From an uncultured Desulfobacter sp. (GTDB lineage Bacteria > Desulfobacterota > Desulfobacteria > Desulfobacterales > Desulfobacteraceae), in the NCBI RefSeq assembly GCF_963666145.1, contig NZ_OY762614.1, positions 3,152,501 through 3,216,500 on the forward strand: DNA of 64,000 nucleotides. Reading direction: 5' to 3'. Position numbers and translations under genes: made by a program. Below are positions 27,701 through 35,249 of this stretch, piece after piece (position 1 is the first letter of the stretch; every line of letters starts with the position of its first letter). A model generated the notes under the pieces. The model had not been told where the DNA came from. It searched no databases and saw nothing but the letters and a program-made list of their open reading frames with translations.

Positions 27701-28834
27701 CAGGGTGATCCGGCTGTTGTTCAGGCCGTTTTCATCATCGCCTGCAAAAAAGATGTCCGCGGACATTTTGCCGACATCCCCCCGGGCAAGCACACTGAAT
27801 TCTCCTGAGAATCCGTTCTCACTGTCCATTGCCTTGCCGCTTTCATGTCCACCCTGGAGGGAAATATCCACCACTGGGAATTCCAGTAAATTGTAGTGGC
27901 TCTCTTTCCTGGGCAGGACAGTATCGTTTCCGCCCGTTTCCAGGACTTGCCCCCGGCGGTTTTCCCGCTCTGATCGGGACTGGAACGGAAGGGGCTCACG
28001 GGGATTGACTTTAATGGACTGGGAGTAGAATTCATAATTGAAATCCACAGGGAACCATTCTCCCAGAACTTGTGAGTCTACATAGATTTCTCCGTCAGCA
28101 GAGCCTGTTGCCCCTTTCGGAACTTTGACCTGTTTGCCGTCTATAACGGCCTCTCCTCGTGACAGATCAAGGGAGAATGGTCGGTCTTCGGAGATAAACC
28201 AGCCTTTTGCCGTTTTGGATTCTGCATCCACCTGGATATTAAAATCAATAATCCGGGCGATCTCTCCTAAGGGAATCAATACCCCGTTATTATCACCATA
28301 GGCTGTCATGCCGGAACTGAGCAGCGTATTTTTATACCGTGCATCCAGTATCAACAGGTTGTCCGGACTGATTGACGCATTGTCGGGCTCGTTTTTCAGC
28401 GGGGTGAGTTCGGTTGGATCTTCCGGTGGCGGGCTGCTGGCTGCGGGTGTAATATGGGGGTGCTGTAAGTTGGATGCTGACGTTTTGGGCGGCGTGGATA
28501 GTTGGCTGGTAAGTGCCGAACTTTCAAACAAGACAATATTATGATCGGCAAGTTTTTGGGTCAGTTCGTCAAACCGCGGCCAGTCAACCGCTTTGCCCTG
28601 TCCGGCATTTTCAAGTAATTCATGGCGCTGCAAAAGAATGTTCCCAAGGTGGAACGCAAGATCGTCATTTTTTTGACGAATTCGTGTCCACTTTTTATAC
28701 TGTGCTGTTGGCTTGAGCAGTTCGTCTGCCTTTGCCAGTACAAACACACGGGAAAATGGATCGGAACGAGCCCCCTTTGAAGACACCACCGGGCTGGCTG
28801 TTTCGGCTGTTCCTATCCCTGAAATCGGCTCCAT
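24791..28834 (-). CDS. Usher-like outer membrane protein with three C-terminal SPOR repeats
   Basis: A 1347-residue protein. After a low-complexity head comes a beta-domain (about 170-300), then a long stretch with usher-type features: GRYDFKAVDLFYGKNDFELIFYGPQGQKR and many alternating strands up to about residue 810. An SdrD_B-like segment follows (VSARVFYDRNNNAVFDEGDQPIEGAKV, about 815-850), then a carboxypeptidase-regulatory-like domain (about 905-985). The end (about 1100-1347) has three SPOR-like repeats, each opening GIHL(T/A)S(Y/F)R and containing DLG..KG.W.RV. SPOR domains bind denuded peptidoglycan. With DUF4402 subunits and a chaperone downstream, the barrel should export a fibre. 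No signal peptide is visible at the chosen ATG, although AGGAG sits five bases before it. Confidence 0.75.
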   Translation of the reverse strand: MEPISGIGTAETASPVVSSKGARSDPFSRVFVLAKADELLKPTAQYKKWTRIRQKNDDLAFHLGNILLQRHELLENAGQGKAVDWPRFDELTQKLADHNIVLFESSALTSQLSTPPKTSASNLQHPHITPAASSPPPEDPTELTPLKNEPDNASISPDNLLILDARYKNTLLSSGMTAYGDNNGVLIPLGEIARIIDFNIQVDAESKTAKGWFISEDRPFSLDLSRGEAVIDGKQVKVPKGATGSADGEIYVDSQVLGEWFPVDFNYEFYSQSIKVNPREPLPFQSRSERENRRGQVLETGGNDTVLPRKESHYNLLEFPVVDISLQGGHESGKAMDSENGFSGEFSVLARGDVGKMSADIFFAGDDENGLNNSRITLERGDPEGNLLGPMNATHVAIGDVQVPSFPIISSGQNETGGTIGNQALNRTRDFDTTRFEGDLPPGWDVEIYRNFNLVGSQRVGADGRYDFKAVDLFYGKNDFELIFYGPQGQKRAQTKSINVGSEMLRKGEGEYHLSVTAKDSTIVDPNPDFETLDQDSLRMVGQYEYGVNEQLSFSGGVQSQQINNKRHNYLNAGIKSAMGGVFTGADYVHDTQGGDAAQLFLQTGTQTKAGPVDFRISQQFYDNFIAENISEADPPKSRTDISVSGVLENGEKYPDIPYTLSYRGSLKEQASDNLLSLNLGANMGSTYLNNRLEWNDTPAWEASELEGQFRATGNFKNLRVRGALDYELAPRLEIEGLELSSQFNPMDELSTELLFKAELEQQDKVTGGVRFNWKNGNYILSPQVSYGSDGEFVASLAVSTSIGREPRSKKMYMTSEKSADSGRVSARVFYDRNNNAVFDEGDQPIEGAKVSAPQLYTQAKTDEDGVALLTGLKKYTPADVVVEKDSLEDPFWEPSQQGNSIVPRPGHAELVEIPVIATSEIEGVVRLAKEDGDKTSLPNTRIQLVDANGEVVDETRSEHDGFYLFMKVPPGKYSIRLHPDDTARFKAQAEGMGKIVIGSDGDVVSGRDLVLHKKLTAPEVVAQAPVEKQVPTPANIPMPEPAQPSLKPSRLDTDADIIAMATPPVVQKTIPTQSPQRIDAVPESADRPKAEQHYGIHLTSYRTAEKAVAGISFLKKQYPDLLRDCDFTIQKQDLGPEKGQWYRVVVSDSGDRSKAETLENRIRMKAPYCKVVALDQNGDAGVHLTSFRTTKKANLSIEELKAQYPSLLKDLPFSIRKVDLGSKKGVWQRVVAGRFSSNNDAVSLARKIKMQEPYTRMIPIEKKDDIGIHLASFRQPERAQKALSEINKKFGDLLGDEARYIRRVDLGAQKGTWYRVMVGRFENLQAASDLQNVLTQNQQYARAIPL

Positions 28835-28890
28835 GCCATCTCCTGCATTCCATTTTAAAATGATTTTTGTTAACTACAAGAGCAAATTGA

Positions 28891-29298
28891 ATGCCAAAAG
28901 AGGTTAAAAGTGAGGGGACTCTACTGAAACACGCAGATGGAAATGAAAAAATGATAATAAACAAAATGAACGCAAACTGCCTATTTACAGGGGAATCCGG
29001 AAAACAATATAATTTTGAATTGTATTCCAAAAGTGCGCCGCTTCCGGAAACCGGCGGGATATACATTCTGACTTACACGCATCCCCGCGGTCATTTGGCC
29101 GGAGTTCAAATCAATATCCTTGATATTGGAAAAACGCAGAATCTTAATCTTTTGGTTGCAGGGCTTTTGCCGTGTGAGCGTTTAAAAGATCAGTGCTGGA
29201 ACTATAATTACATCCTTTGCATTGATGATCCCGAAAGCAGGGATGCGTGCTTGAAAGATTTGCTCAAACATAACTCTGCAAAAAAGGCACGCACCTGA
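28891..29298 (+). CDS. Hypothetical protein
   Basis: A 135-residue protein that I do not recognise. Its composition is protein-like: CLFTGESGKQYNFELYSKSAPLPETGGIYILTYTHPRGHLAGVQINILDIGKTQNLN suggests a small beta-barrel, and the C-terminal half has three Cys (CERLKDQCW, YILCIDD). Later ATG codons at 28951 and 28966 may be the true start. It is divergent from the usher-like gene with only 56 bases between them and is followed by an inverted repeat element. No function is proposed. Confidence 0.5.
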   Translation: MPKEVKSEGTLLKHADGNEKMIINKMNANCLFTGESGKQYNFELYSKSAPLPETGGIYILTYTHPRGHLAGVQINILDIGKTQNLNLLVAGLLPCERLKDQCWNYNYILCIDDPESRDACLKDLLKHNSAKKART

Positions 29299-29355
29299 CT
29301 GGGCTGCCATTTTTCGTCACGGCGCCATTCTCTGTGTAGTTTGGCGAAAGCCAAA

Positions 29356-29465
29356 CCTCTGTGCTCTCTGTGGTTTAAAAACCAAAATCCCGAAGGGATT
29401 GGATGTATTTTGCGGGCTTTGCCCGCGGTTTTTTTAAAACCACAGAGGACACAGAGAGCACAGAG
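29356..29465. repeat. Inverted-repeat element with GC hairpin
   Basis: Two outer arms face each other: CCTCTGTGCTCTCTGTGG near 29356-29373 and CCACAGAGGACACAGAGAGC near 29440-29459, followed by ACAGAG. Between them a perfect hairpin, GCGGGC-TTT-GCCCGC (29411-29425), is followed by a T-run at 29429-29435, so it can end transcription of the plus-strand gene at 28891-29298. Elements built on ACAGAG-type arms are, as I recall, dispersed repeats in many deltaproteobacterial genomes; copy number here cannot be judged. Confidence 0.55.
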
Positions 29466-29533
29466 TTCAAGTTCGTTGGAGATAATTATTCCCCGCATTC
29501 AAAATGTAACAGTAACTTGAATATAGATTGGTT

Positions 29534-30535
29534 CTATTTTTTAAATCCAACCAGACGGTTTGTGACATGAACCGGCGCTGCGATCTGATTTTCATTGATC
29601 ATGATGCTTTCGGTCTGCTGCCATGCTCCCGTATCTATAATGCCGATTTTTGCCTCTTTGTCAGGTTTGATTAAAGGCCGGGTGGCAGCAAGCTGTTTTT
29701 GTCGGATGTCGTCTTGGGTGCCTTTATCCTTTGTTTTGATCTGGTCTAAAACCTGGGTTTCATTGGCTGGGTCCATGGCAAATTCCCATGCCGCCAGCAG
29801 CGCTGTCATAAATGTTTTTACCGTGTCCGGATGGTTTTTCATCATGGTGCCTGATGTTACAACCGAATTGGCCACAAAGGAGACGCCGTAATCTGCGGGG
29901 TTAAAGAATTTTATCTGTTCGTTTTCTGCGGCCAGCCGCTCTTCCAGAATCACCCCCTGGGAGTTGCGGTATACCGGCCAGACATCCACTTCTTTCTTTA
30001 AAAAAGGGGTAAAATCAAACCGGACGCTTGATATGCGCACATCTCTTGACGTGAGGCCTGCTTTGGCCAAAAGGGTGTTCATGATGGTCTCATCGTTCCC
30101 CCCAAAAGTGACTCCGATATGCCGCCCCTTTAAGTCGGAAAGCGTATTGATTTCGGCCTGATTCGACCGGTAAATCCACTGCATCGGGTTGACCTGGAAA
30201 ATCTGGGCCAGAACCACCACGTCAGCACCCTTTTCAAGGGCCCGGATGACCTGGTCGGCTGAGGCCACCCCAAAATCTGCATATCCCAGTTCCAGTTCCT
30301 TGATGGCGTTTTTCCCGGCCCCGCCTTCATTCACGGACACATCTAACCCCGCTCGTTTAAAAAAGCCACCGGTATCGGCAATGATGTCGCCGGCCACAGA
30401 GGTATTGAACAGCCATTTTAAACGGTAATTGAGGGTGTCGCCTGCAAGGGCGGGGGCTGTTGTAAAAAATAGTATCATGCACAGGACCACGAAATTTGTC
30501 CGGATTAAGGTGCCGATTTTAATTGTTTGATTCAT
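29534..30535 (-). CDS. NMT1/SsuA-type ABC transporter substrate-binding protein
   Basis: A 333-residue periplasmic protein: signal peptide TNFVVLCMILFFTTAPALAG, then the NMT1/NitT-TauT fold with LKWLFNTSVAGDIIADTGGFFKRAGLDVSV, GYADFGVASADQVIRALEKGADVVVLAQIFQVNPMQWIY, and SDLKGRHIGVTFGGNDETIMNTLLAKAGL. Such proteins bind sulfonates, nitrate, riboflavin or thiamine-pyrimidine precursors; the ligand here is open. Its ATG overlaps the permease stop (ATGA at 30532-30535), so it is the last gene of the ATPase-permease-binding protein operon. Confidence 0.85.
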   Translation of the reverse strand: MNQTIKIGTLIRTNFVVLCMILFFTTAPALAGDTLNYRLKWLFNTSVAGDIIADTGGFFKRAGLDVSVNEGGAGKNAIKELELGYADFGVASADQVIRALEKGADVVVLAQIFQVNPMQWIYRSNQAEINTLSDLKGRHIGVTFGGNDETIMNTLLAKAGLTSRDVRISSVRFDFTPFLKKEVDVWPVYRNSQGVILEERLAAENEQIKFFNPADYGVSFVANSVVTSGTMMKNHPDTVKTFMTALLAAWEFAMDPANETQVLDQIKTKDKGTQDDIRQKQLAATRPLIKPDKEAKIGIIDTGAWQQTESIMINENQIAAPVHVTNRLVGFKK

Positions 30536-31299
30536 ATCAGATCTCCTCCTTTGGGTGCAGACCATTTATTTTTCATCTGTTCGCCTAAAGTTTCCAGAAT
30601 GCCCTGGTACACCGAAATGATAATGCCGATGGAAAACAGGGCCACAAGGATGCAAGCAAGATCACTCTGGTAAAGGGCGATGCGGATACTGTAGCCGATA
30701 CCTTGATCCGCGGCAATAAATTCGGCCACAATGGTACCGGCCATGGCCAGGGTGGATGACCCTGCAATCACTGTGGTCAGCTTGTTTAAGTTTTCAAAGG
30801 CACGGATTTTGACTTCCAGCTGCCAGCGCATCCGGCCGGTGGCAATGTAAAAATGTTCAATGTCCTTGATGGGTGAAGCCATGATTCCCAACACTGACAG
30901 CAGCAAGGGAAAATAACAGATCATTGACGCAATGAGCAGGCGGGATAAAAATCCGTCCCCCAAAAGGATAAAAATGATCGGGGCCAGGGCCACGATGGGA
31001 TAGGCCTGGATGTTGTATGCCATCACCTTGATAAACGAGCCGGCCCAGGAAGACTTGCGGCCCAGAATCCCAACAAAAAAGGCCATGATAATGGAGATCA
31101 TCTGGCCCAGGACCGCCACCGAAAGGGTGTTGAGCACGTCAAGAAAATAGCCGTTGAGCACCCTGTGTGCCGTATCAAAGATCAGCGGAAAACCGGGAAT
31201 GACATAATTGGACAGACCCGTTGCATATTTAACGGCCAAAAGCCCTGTAACACCGAGGCAATAGACAATCAAAAACTGGTAGATTCGTCTAAACAGCAT
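30532..31299 (-). CDS. ABC transporter permease, NitT/TauT type
   Basis: A 255-residue BPD_transp_1 permease with about six helices and the EAA loop region IEHFYIATGRMRWQLEVKIRAFENL (about 145-170), followed by AGTIVAEFIAADQGIGYSIRIALYQSDLACILVALFSIGIII. This is the SsuC/TauC pattern. Its start lies inside the end of the ATPase gene (11-base overlap), and its stop overlaps the binding protein start. The EAA motif is less conserved than in SsuC, so the family is firm but not the substrate. Confidence 0.85.
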   Translation of the reverse strand: MLFRRIYQFLIVYCLGVTGLLAVKYATGLSNYVIPGFPLIFDTAHRVLNGYFLDVLNTLSVAVLGQMISIIMAFFVGILGRKSSWAGSFIKVMAYNIQAYPIVALAPIIFILLGDGFLSRLLIASMICYFPLLLSVLGIMASPIKDIEHFYIATGRMRWQLEVKIRAFENLNKLTTVIAGSSTLAMAGTIVAEFIAADQGIGYSIRIALYQSDLACILVALFSIGIIISVYQGILETLGEQMKNKWSAPKGGDLI

Positions 31300-31984
31300 T
31301 CATAATCTCCAGCATGGACCGGTCGATTGCTTTGGGGTCTGCCGTATATCCTGTTTCATAATCCTGGCCCTGAACCACGATGGCCCCCTTGCCTTTCCCG
31401 GGCCGGCTCAACACCAGGATGTCCTTGCAAAATCGCGCCACTTCCATGAGATTGTGGGAGATATAGAGAAACAGCTTTTCCGGAAATATTTCTTTCATAG
31501 CCAGCACAATGGTTTCCCGCAAGGCTTCATCCACATTGGCAAGGCTTTCATCCAGTATCAGCAGATCAAAATCCTGGATCAGGTATCGGATAAGGTTCAT
31601 CCGGTTCTGCTGACCCATGGAGAGCTGGGAAAATCGTGACTTCAACAGGGTGCCGACCTTAAAAATGTTGATAAGTTCTTTCTTAAGACCCTCATTTTTT
31701 GAGGGGCATACCTTGTCCAGGTGGTTGCCTGTGCTGGACCAGCCGGGCAGACGCTCCTGGTTGTAAGAATATAAAATGGTGGAAATACCTTCATAAATCA
31801 GGGCATTTCCCCCGGGGCCGGTGCTGCCGCCTGCAAGAATTCTCGCAAAGGAGGTTTTGCCCACGCCGGACGGCCCGAAAACCGCATTAAATCCAGGTGC
31901 TGTCATGGAAAAATTAAGATTTTCAAGGACCGGTTTGTCCGCCTCCGGGTAGGTGAAGGTCAGGCCCCTGCACGCAAACTGCAT
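31289..31984 (-). CDS. ABC transporter ATP-binding protein, NitT/TauT type
   Basis: A 231-residue nucleotide-binding subunit. Walker A is GPSGVGKTS, the Q-loop region is YSYNQERLPGW, the signature is LSMGQQNRM (canonical LSGGQ changed at Gly3), Walker B is LLILDES and the H-loop is LYISHN. It powers the adjacent permease. The frame is open upstream to ATG 32095, which would add 37 residues unlike other family members; ATG 31984 has GGAGAAGG at good spacing and is chosen. An AraC-family gene ends 91 bases upstream of the longer form on the same strand. Confidence 0.85.
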   Translation of the reverse strand: MQFACRGLTFTYPEADKPVLENLNFSMTAPGFNAVFGPSGVGKTSFARILAGGSTGPGGNALIYEGISTILYSYNQERLPGWSSTGNHLDKVCPSKNEGLKKELINIFKVGTLLKSRFSQLSMGQQNRMNLIRYLIQDFDLLILDESLANVDEALRETIVLAMKEIFPEKLFLYISHNLMEVARFCKDILVLSRPGKGKGAIVVQGQDYETGYTADPKAIDRSMLEIMNAV

Positions 31985-32186
31985 GGCCTTCTCCAATGGG
32001 GGTATATGAGTATCACAATCGTCTTTGACTACCTTCATCTCTGGTTGTTGGGATTGCCTGGGAATCAATATACCAGGTCGACCCACGGCTGTCATGTATA
32101 CTGGCTAATGCATACCGGGTCTGGTACGAAAAATCAACTTTAAAGGGGGGGTGGCAAGGCTGAAGTTTTGAATAGTCCGGCTGTCA

Positions 32187-33230
32187 TCAGCCTTCGGTCA
32201 TAAACCTGACCGACGCACTGGGGGAGGCACCGAATTGCTTTTTATACACCTGGGAAAAGTGGCTCACCGAATCGTATCCCACCTGAAAGGCGGTTTCGGT
32301 CACCGAATATCCTTCTTCCTGAAGCATGATTTTGGCCCTGTTGAGCCGCTCTGTTCTAAGATATTGGAACACCGTCATTCCATACATCTCTTTGAAACAC
32401 CGGTTGAGTTTGGGGTGGGACATGCCTGCGGCCTTTGCAAGCTGCCGTAGACTGGGCGGCGTCTCCAGATTGCCGTCAAGAATATTCCGAACACCTTCAA
32501 TCTGCTTTTTGTCATGGGGATGAATTCTCATGCATGAAGGGATAGAAGGGGAACTTGTGCCTATTTGATCCAGTTGAAGCGAGAGAAGCTCCAAGGCCTT
32601 GCTCTCAAGAAACAGCTTGCGGGCAATACCGTGGGAACGGCATCCGCTGATTTGATACATGACCTCCCGAATAGCCGGTGTAATGGTACTTTGATACAGA
32701 TACCCGGTATTTACCTTGCCCCGGATCATATCATGAATAACGGGCGGCATCAGGTGAAGGTGGCCTTTATAGCAGGCCAGAAAAACATCCGGCTGAAGTG
32801 TTAAGGATACGCTGCGTGCGGGAACATCATGGATTAATCTGCAATAGGAATACTCATCATTATAATAGCTGATGCCATGAAATTCGCCAAAATACCGCTT
32901 GTCATTCCGGTCCCCTTTAAGACGGACACGATAGTGGCCGGAAAGGGTAAAGTTGAACTGGATGGTGACCGGAATTTCATAGTTTTTAAAAATGATATCC
33001 CGGCAAAAGGAGCAGTCCGTCAGCCATAAATCAAACCCCGGTCTGATCTTGACTCTTTGAAACGTACCGCACCCAAGCTCCCGGGGACAGTGCCAGAAAA
33101 ATTCATCGGGCTCCGGTTCAGTATGTGGAATCACTTTCTCCCCGTGAAACGTGATAAAATCGTCGTAGCTGAAGTCCAGACTGATGGTATCGAGGTCCAA
33201 ATCAATAGCATGTCCCAAAATATTTTTCAT
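32187..33230 (-). CDS. AraC-family transcriptional regulator, PchR-like
   Basis: A 347-residue regulator. The C-terminal 100 residues hold both helix-turn-helix units: SLRQLAKAAGMSHPKLNRCFKEMYGMTVFQYLRTERL and YSVTETAFQVGYDSVSHFSQVYKKQFGASPS. The N-terminal part has WLTDCSFCRDIIF and FNFTLSGHYRVRLKG, resembling PchR/YbtA-type regulators that sense ferric siderophores. It lies upstream of the NMT1-type importer on the same strand. The YbtPQ-like exporter pair typical of such regulators is 2.3 kb away across an insertion sequence, so either could be its target. The 60 bases before its start carry repeated AGCTTAAAT and AGCTAACTTAAAT blocks, possible operator repeats. Confidence 0.85.
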   Translation of the reverse strand: MKNILGHAIDLDLDTISLDFSYDDFITFHGEKVIPHTEPEPDEFFWHCPRELGCGTFQRVKIRPGFDLWLTDCSFCRDIIFKNYEIPVTIQFNFTLSGHYRVRLKGDRNDKRYFGEFHGISYYNDEYSYCRLIHDVPARSVSLTLQPDVFLACYKGHLHLMPPVIHDMIRGKVNTGYLYQSTITPAIREVMYQISGCRSHGIARKLFLESKALELLSLQLDQIGTSSPSIPSCMRIHPHDKKQIEGVRNILDGNLETPPSLRQLAKAAGMSHPKLNRCFKEMYGMTVFQYLRTERLNRAKIMLQEEGYSVTETAFQVGYDSVSHFSQVYKKQFGASPSASVRFMTEG

Positions 33231-33500
33231 GATAGCTTAAATTAGCCTTTTTAAAAAATAATAGCCAAAGCTAACTTAAATATCTACATCAACCAAGAGT
33301 TTATGTCAATTATATCCTCAACGCGTGGGTTGTATGTTTTTTTAAACATGCAATACAACATTGATGAAAGGCTCCGATGTCCCAAAAGAGGTACGTCCAA
33401 TGCGGTTCTATTCCACGAAGGGAGCCTGAAGGCCAAGCAAAGAATGAAAGAACATTAGCAACTTATTGTTTCTTTTATATAAAAATACAAAGAGGTTATG

Positions 33501-33701
33501 ATGCCATACGTTAACATCAAGATTACAGATGAGAATGTGACAAGAGAACAGAAGCTAAAACTAGTTCAAGGGGTAACACAGCTCCTGGTGGATGTTTTGG
33601 GCAAGAACCCTGCCACCACGGTTGTCGTCATTGATGAAGTCAATACCGACAACTGGGGCATAGGTGGAAAATGCGTAACTGAACTCAGAAAAGGCAAATA
33701 A
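33501..33701 (+). CDS. 4-oxalocrotonate tautomerase family protein
   Basis: A 66-residue small tautomerase. The second of two adjacent ATG codons is chosen because it places Pro directly after Met (MPYVNIKI); removal of Met leaves the catalytic N-terminal Pro1 of this family. The body matches the 4-OT fold: VTREQKLKLVQGVTQLLVDVLGKNPATTVVVIDEVNTDNWGIGG. The family keto-enol tautomerises unsaturated or halogenated acids; the substrate here is unknown. AGAGG lies just upstream. It stands alone between a divergent AraC gene and an insertion sequence. Confidence 0.88.
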   Translation: MPYVNIKITDENVTREQKLKLVQGVTQLLVDVLGKNPATTVVVIDEVNTDNWGIGGKCVTELRKGK

Positions 33702-33852
33702 AAATCGCCATGGGTCAAGGCCCGTCATCTTGTATTTGCCTTGACCCTCCAAAATTCATCTCCATTTTTAAGGTTGTCAAAGCCCAAGGACTTGGGTCCT
33801 TCAAAAATCGGTCCGGTATATGTCGAAATCGGGCGCATTCCCATTTTCCCGG

Positions 33853-35037
33853 TCATGCCGCCGGCATTGGATTGTGCGTGGTTGCCATGAGTTTCAAACA
33901 ATCCCAACGCCCTGCTTTAAAGTATGATCGTAGCATAATCATTTTTTCTGCATTTTCCCGATACCAAAAAGTGCATGGACCTTTCAGACGTAAATTCACC
34001 ACCCTACGAATTGAACTTTCAATAGCACCGCTGCCAATAGGTAAATTCAACGCTTTTACAGTTGGGAAATCAAGCCGTCTTTCATTGCGCACAAAATAAT
34101 CCCGTTCCGTCTTAATAGCCTTACTGTTTCTGCCTCGACAAAGTGTCTGGACGGCCTGTACTACGTCAGCGGCTTTTCCTTTCAGCAGGAAGCCCCGCTG
34201 TTTTGACACCCAGCGTTTGCGCTCCTTGGATGACCAGGTCTTCTTTAGGGCTGATACTTTACCCAAATGCTCCACGGCATGGTAAAAATCAAGAAGTTCA
34301 TATACTCGCTGAGGAGCCAAACCCAATGCTTTGATCAGTCCGGGGATCCGGTTCCAAATCCAATGTGCTCCATCTGCAACAAACAGTATTTTATCGGACT
34401 TCTGGATATGAAGGGCGTTCAAATACCCCTTTAACAGGAGGAATATGCCATCCGGACCGCTGAAACTGCCATCAATAAATGGTGAGAAGCTTTTTTCTTG
34501 TTTTCCCTGGGCATCCACCACATAAATAATCAAAAGTTTGGGTTCTCGCCACGCCCCACGAAATCGGGTTCTATTTTTTGGGGTTTTGGGACCTCTTTTC
34601 TTCTCTCTTAACCGTGTGCGTCCACCATCGGTGCTTATAACCACCCGTCGCCCTTCAAGTGAATCTCTCTCATTTAGTGGGATTCGCCCCGCTTGTTGCT
34701 CGGCTCGGGCCCGTTCTGCGTAACGATAGGTGAGTTTACGGATAACCTTTATATCCAACACCATACCATGATCACAAAGCACTTGACGGACTTCTTCAAA
34801 AGAACTCAATAAGGCCGACCAGGCACTCACCATAGAAGCCAAAGCTGGTGAGCAGCGATCATGGATTCCAAGAAGGATTAAACCGGCGTAGGCACCTTTA
34901 TATCTTTTTCGATTTCGACGGTCACAGGATCGCCGATAATATCGAACACGAACATCAACAGAACTACCTGTACAACACTGAATCGAAACGGTCTCAAGCC
35001 CTTCGCTTTTCATCCGGCCCGGCCAGCTGGACATCAA
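33853..35037 (-). CDS. Transposase, main reading frame (orfB)
   Basis: 394 codons from the first in-frame start (TTG 35037, then ATG 35034). Features fit ISKra4-like DDE transposases: VISTDGGRTRLRE with the first Asp, FVADGAHWIWNRI with the second, LLDFYHAVEHLGKV, and PIGSGAIESSIRRVVNLRLKGPCTFWYRENAEKMIMLRS with the last acidic residue. The frame continues open upstream of 35037 to the orfA region, where a slippery A7 run would let a -1 shift join orfA to orfB. The last base pairs reach into the left terminal repeat. It looks intact and active. Confidence 0.85.
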   Translation of the reverse strand: MMSSWPGRMKSEGLETVSIQCCTGSSVDVRVRYYRRSCDRRNRKRYKGAYAGLILLGIHDRCSPALASMVSAWSALLSSFEEVRQVLCDHGMVLDIKVIRKLTYRYAERARAEQQAGRIPLNERDSLEGRRVVISTDGGRTRLREKKRGPKTPKNRTRFRGAWREPKLLIIYVVDAQGKQEKSFSPFIDGSFSGPDGIFLLLKGYLNALHIQKSDKILFVADGAHWIWNRIPGLIKALGLAPQRVYELLDFYHAVEHLGKVSALKKTWSSKERKRWVSKQRGFLLKGKAADVVQAVQTLCRGRNSKAIKTERDYFVRNERRLDFPTVKALNLPIGSGAIESSIRRVVNLRLKGPCTFWYRENAEKMIMLRSYFKAGRWDCLKLMATTHNPMPAA

Positions 35038-35069
35038 TTCTTTTTCTTGATCGACCTGATCATAGGAAT

Positions 35070-35249
35070 TTAATGAGCCCTGGATGCTTTTTTTAAAAGC
35101 AAGGCACTCAGTCGATTCGTATACCCAAGTATTTCACGTTCTACCTGCTCCAATTCTTGAGCATTGCGAACCAACCTCGGATCGTCTTCCAGTTCTTTCA
35201 GGCAAGCATAGACTTCCTCAACAGTATTGCAATCTTCAGCTTTTTTCAT
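35070..35249 (-). CDS. Insertion sequence orfA (N-terminal part of transposase)
   Basis: A 59-codon frame from ATG 35249: MKKAEDCNTVEEVYACLKELEDDP, then LEQVEREILGYTNRLSALLLKKASRAH. The acidic, helical character matches the N-terminal region of ISKra4-type transposases. Near its end the codons TTA AAA AAA form a seven-A run (plus strand T7 at 35088-35094). A -1 shift there would enter the orfB frame, which is open from that point, and yield a fusion of about 465 residues, the usual length for this family. GTG 35255 is an alternative start. Confidence 0.6.
   Translation of the reverse strand: MKKAEDCNTVEEVYACLKELEDDPRLVRNAQELEQVEREILGYTNRLSALLLKKASRAH

Noticed and set aside
28695..29066. Minus-strand frame with a signal-peptide-like segment (FAFILFIIIFSFPSACFS) just upstream of the usher-like gene
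   Set aside because: It would be attractive as the missing export signal, but it is in another frame, overlaps the more protein-like plus-strand ORF at 28891-29298, and needs a frameshift that I cannot show.
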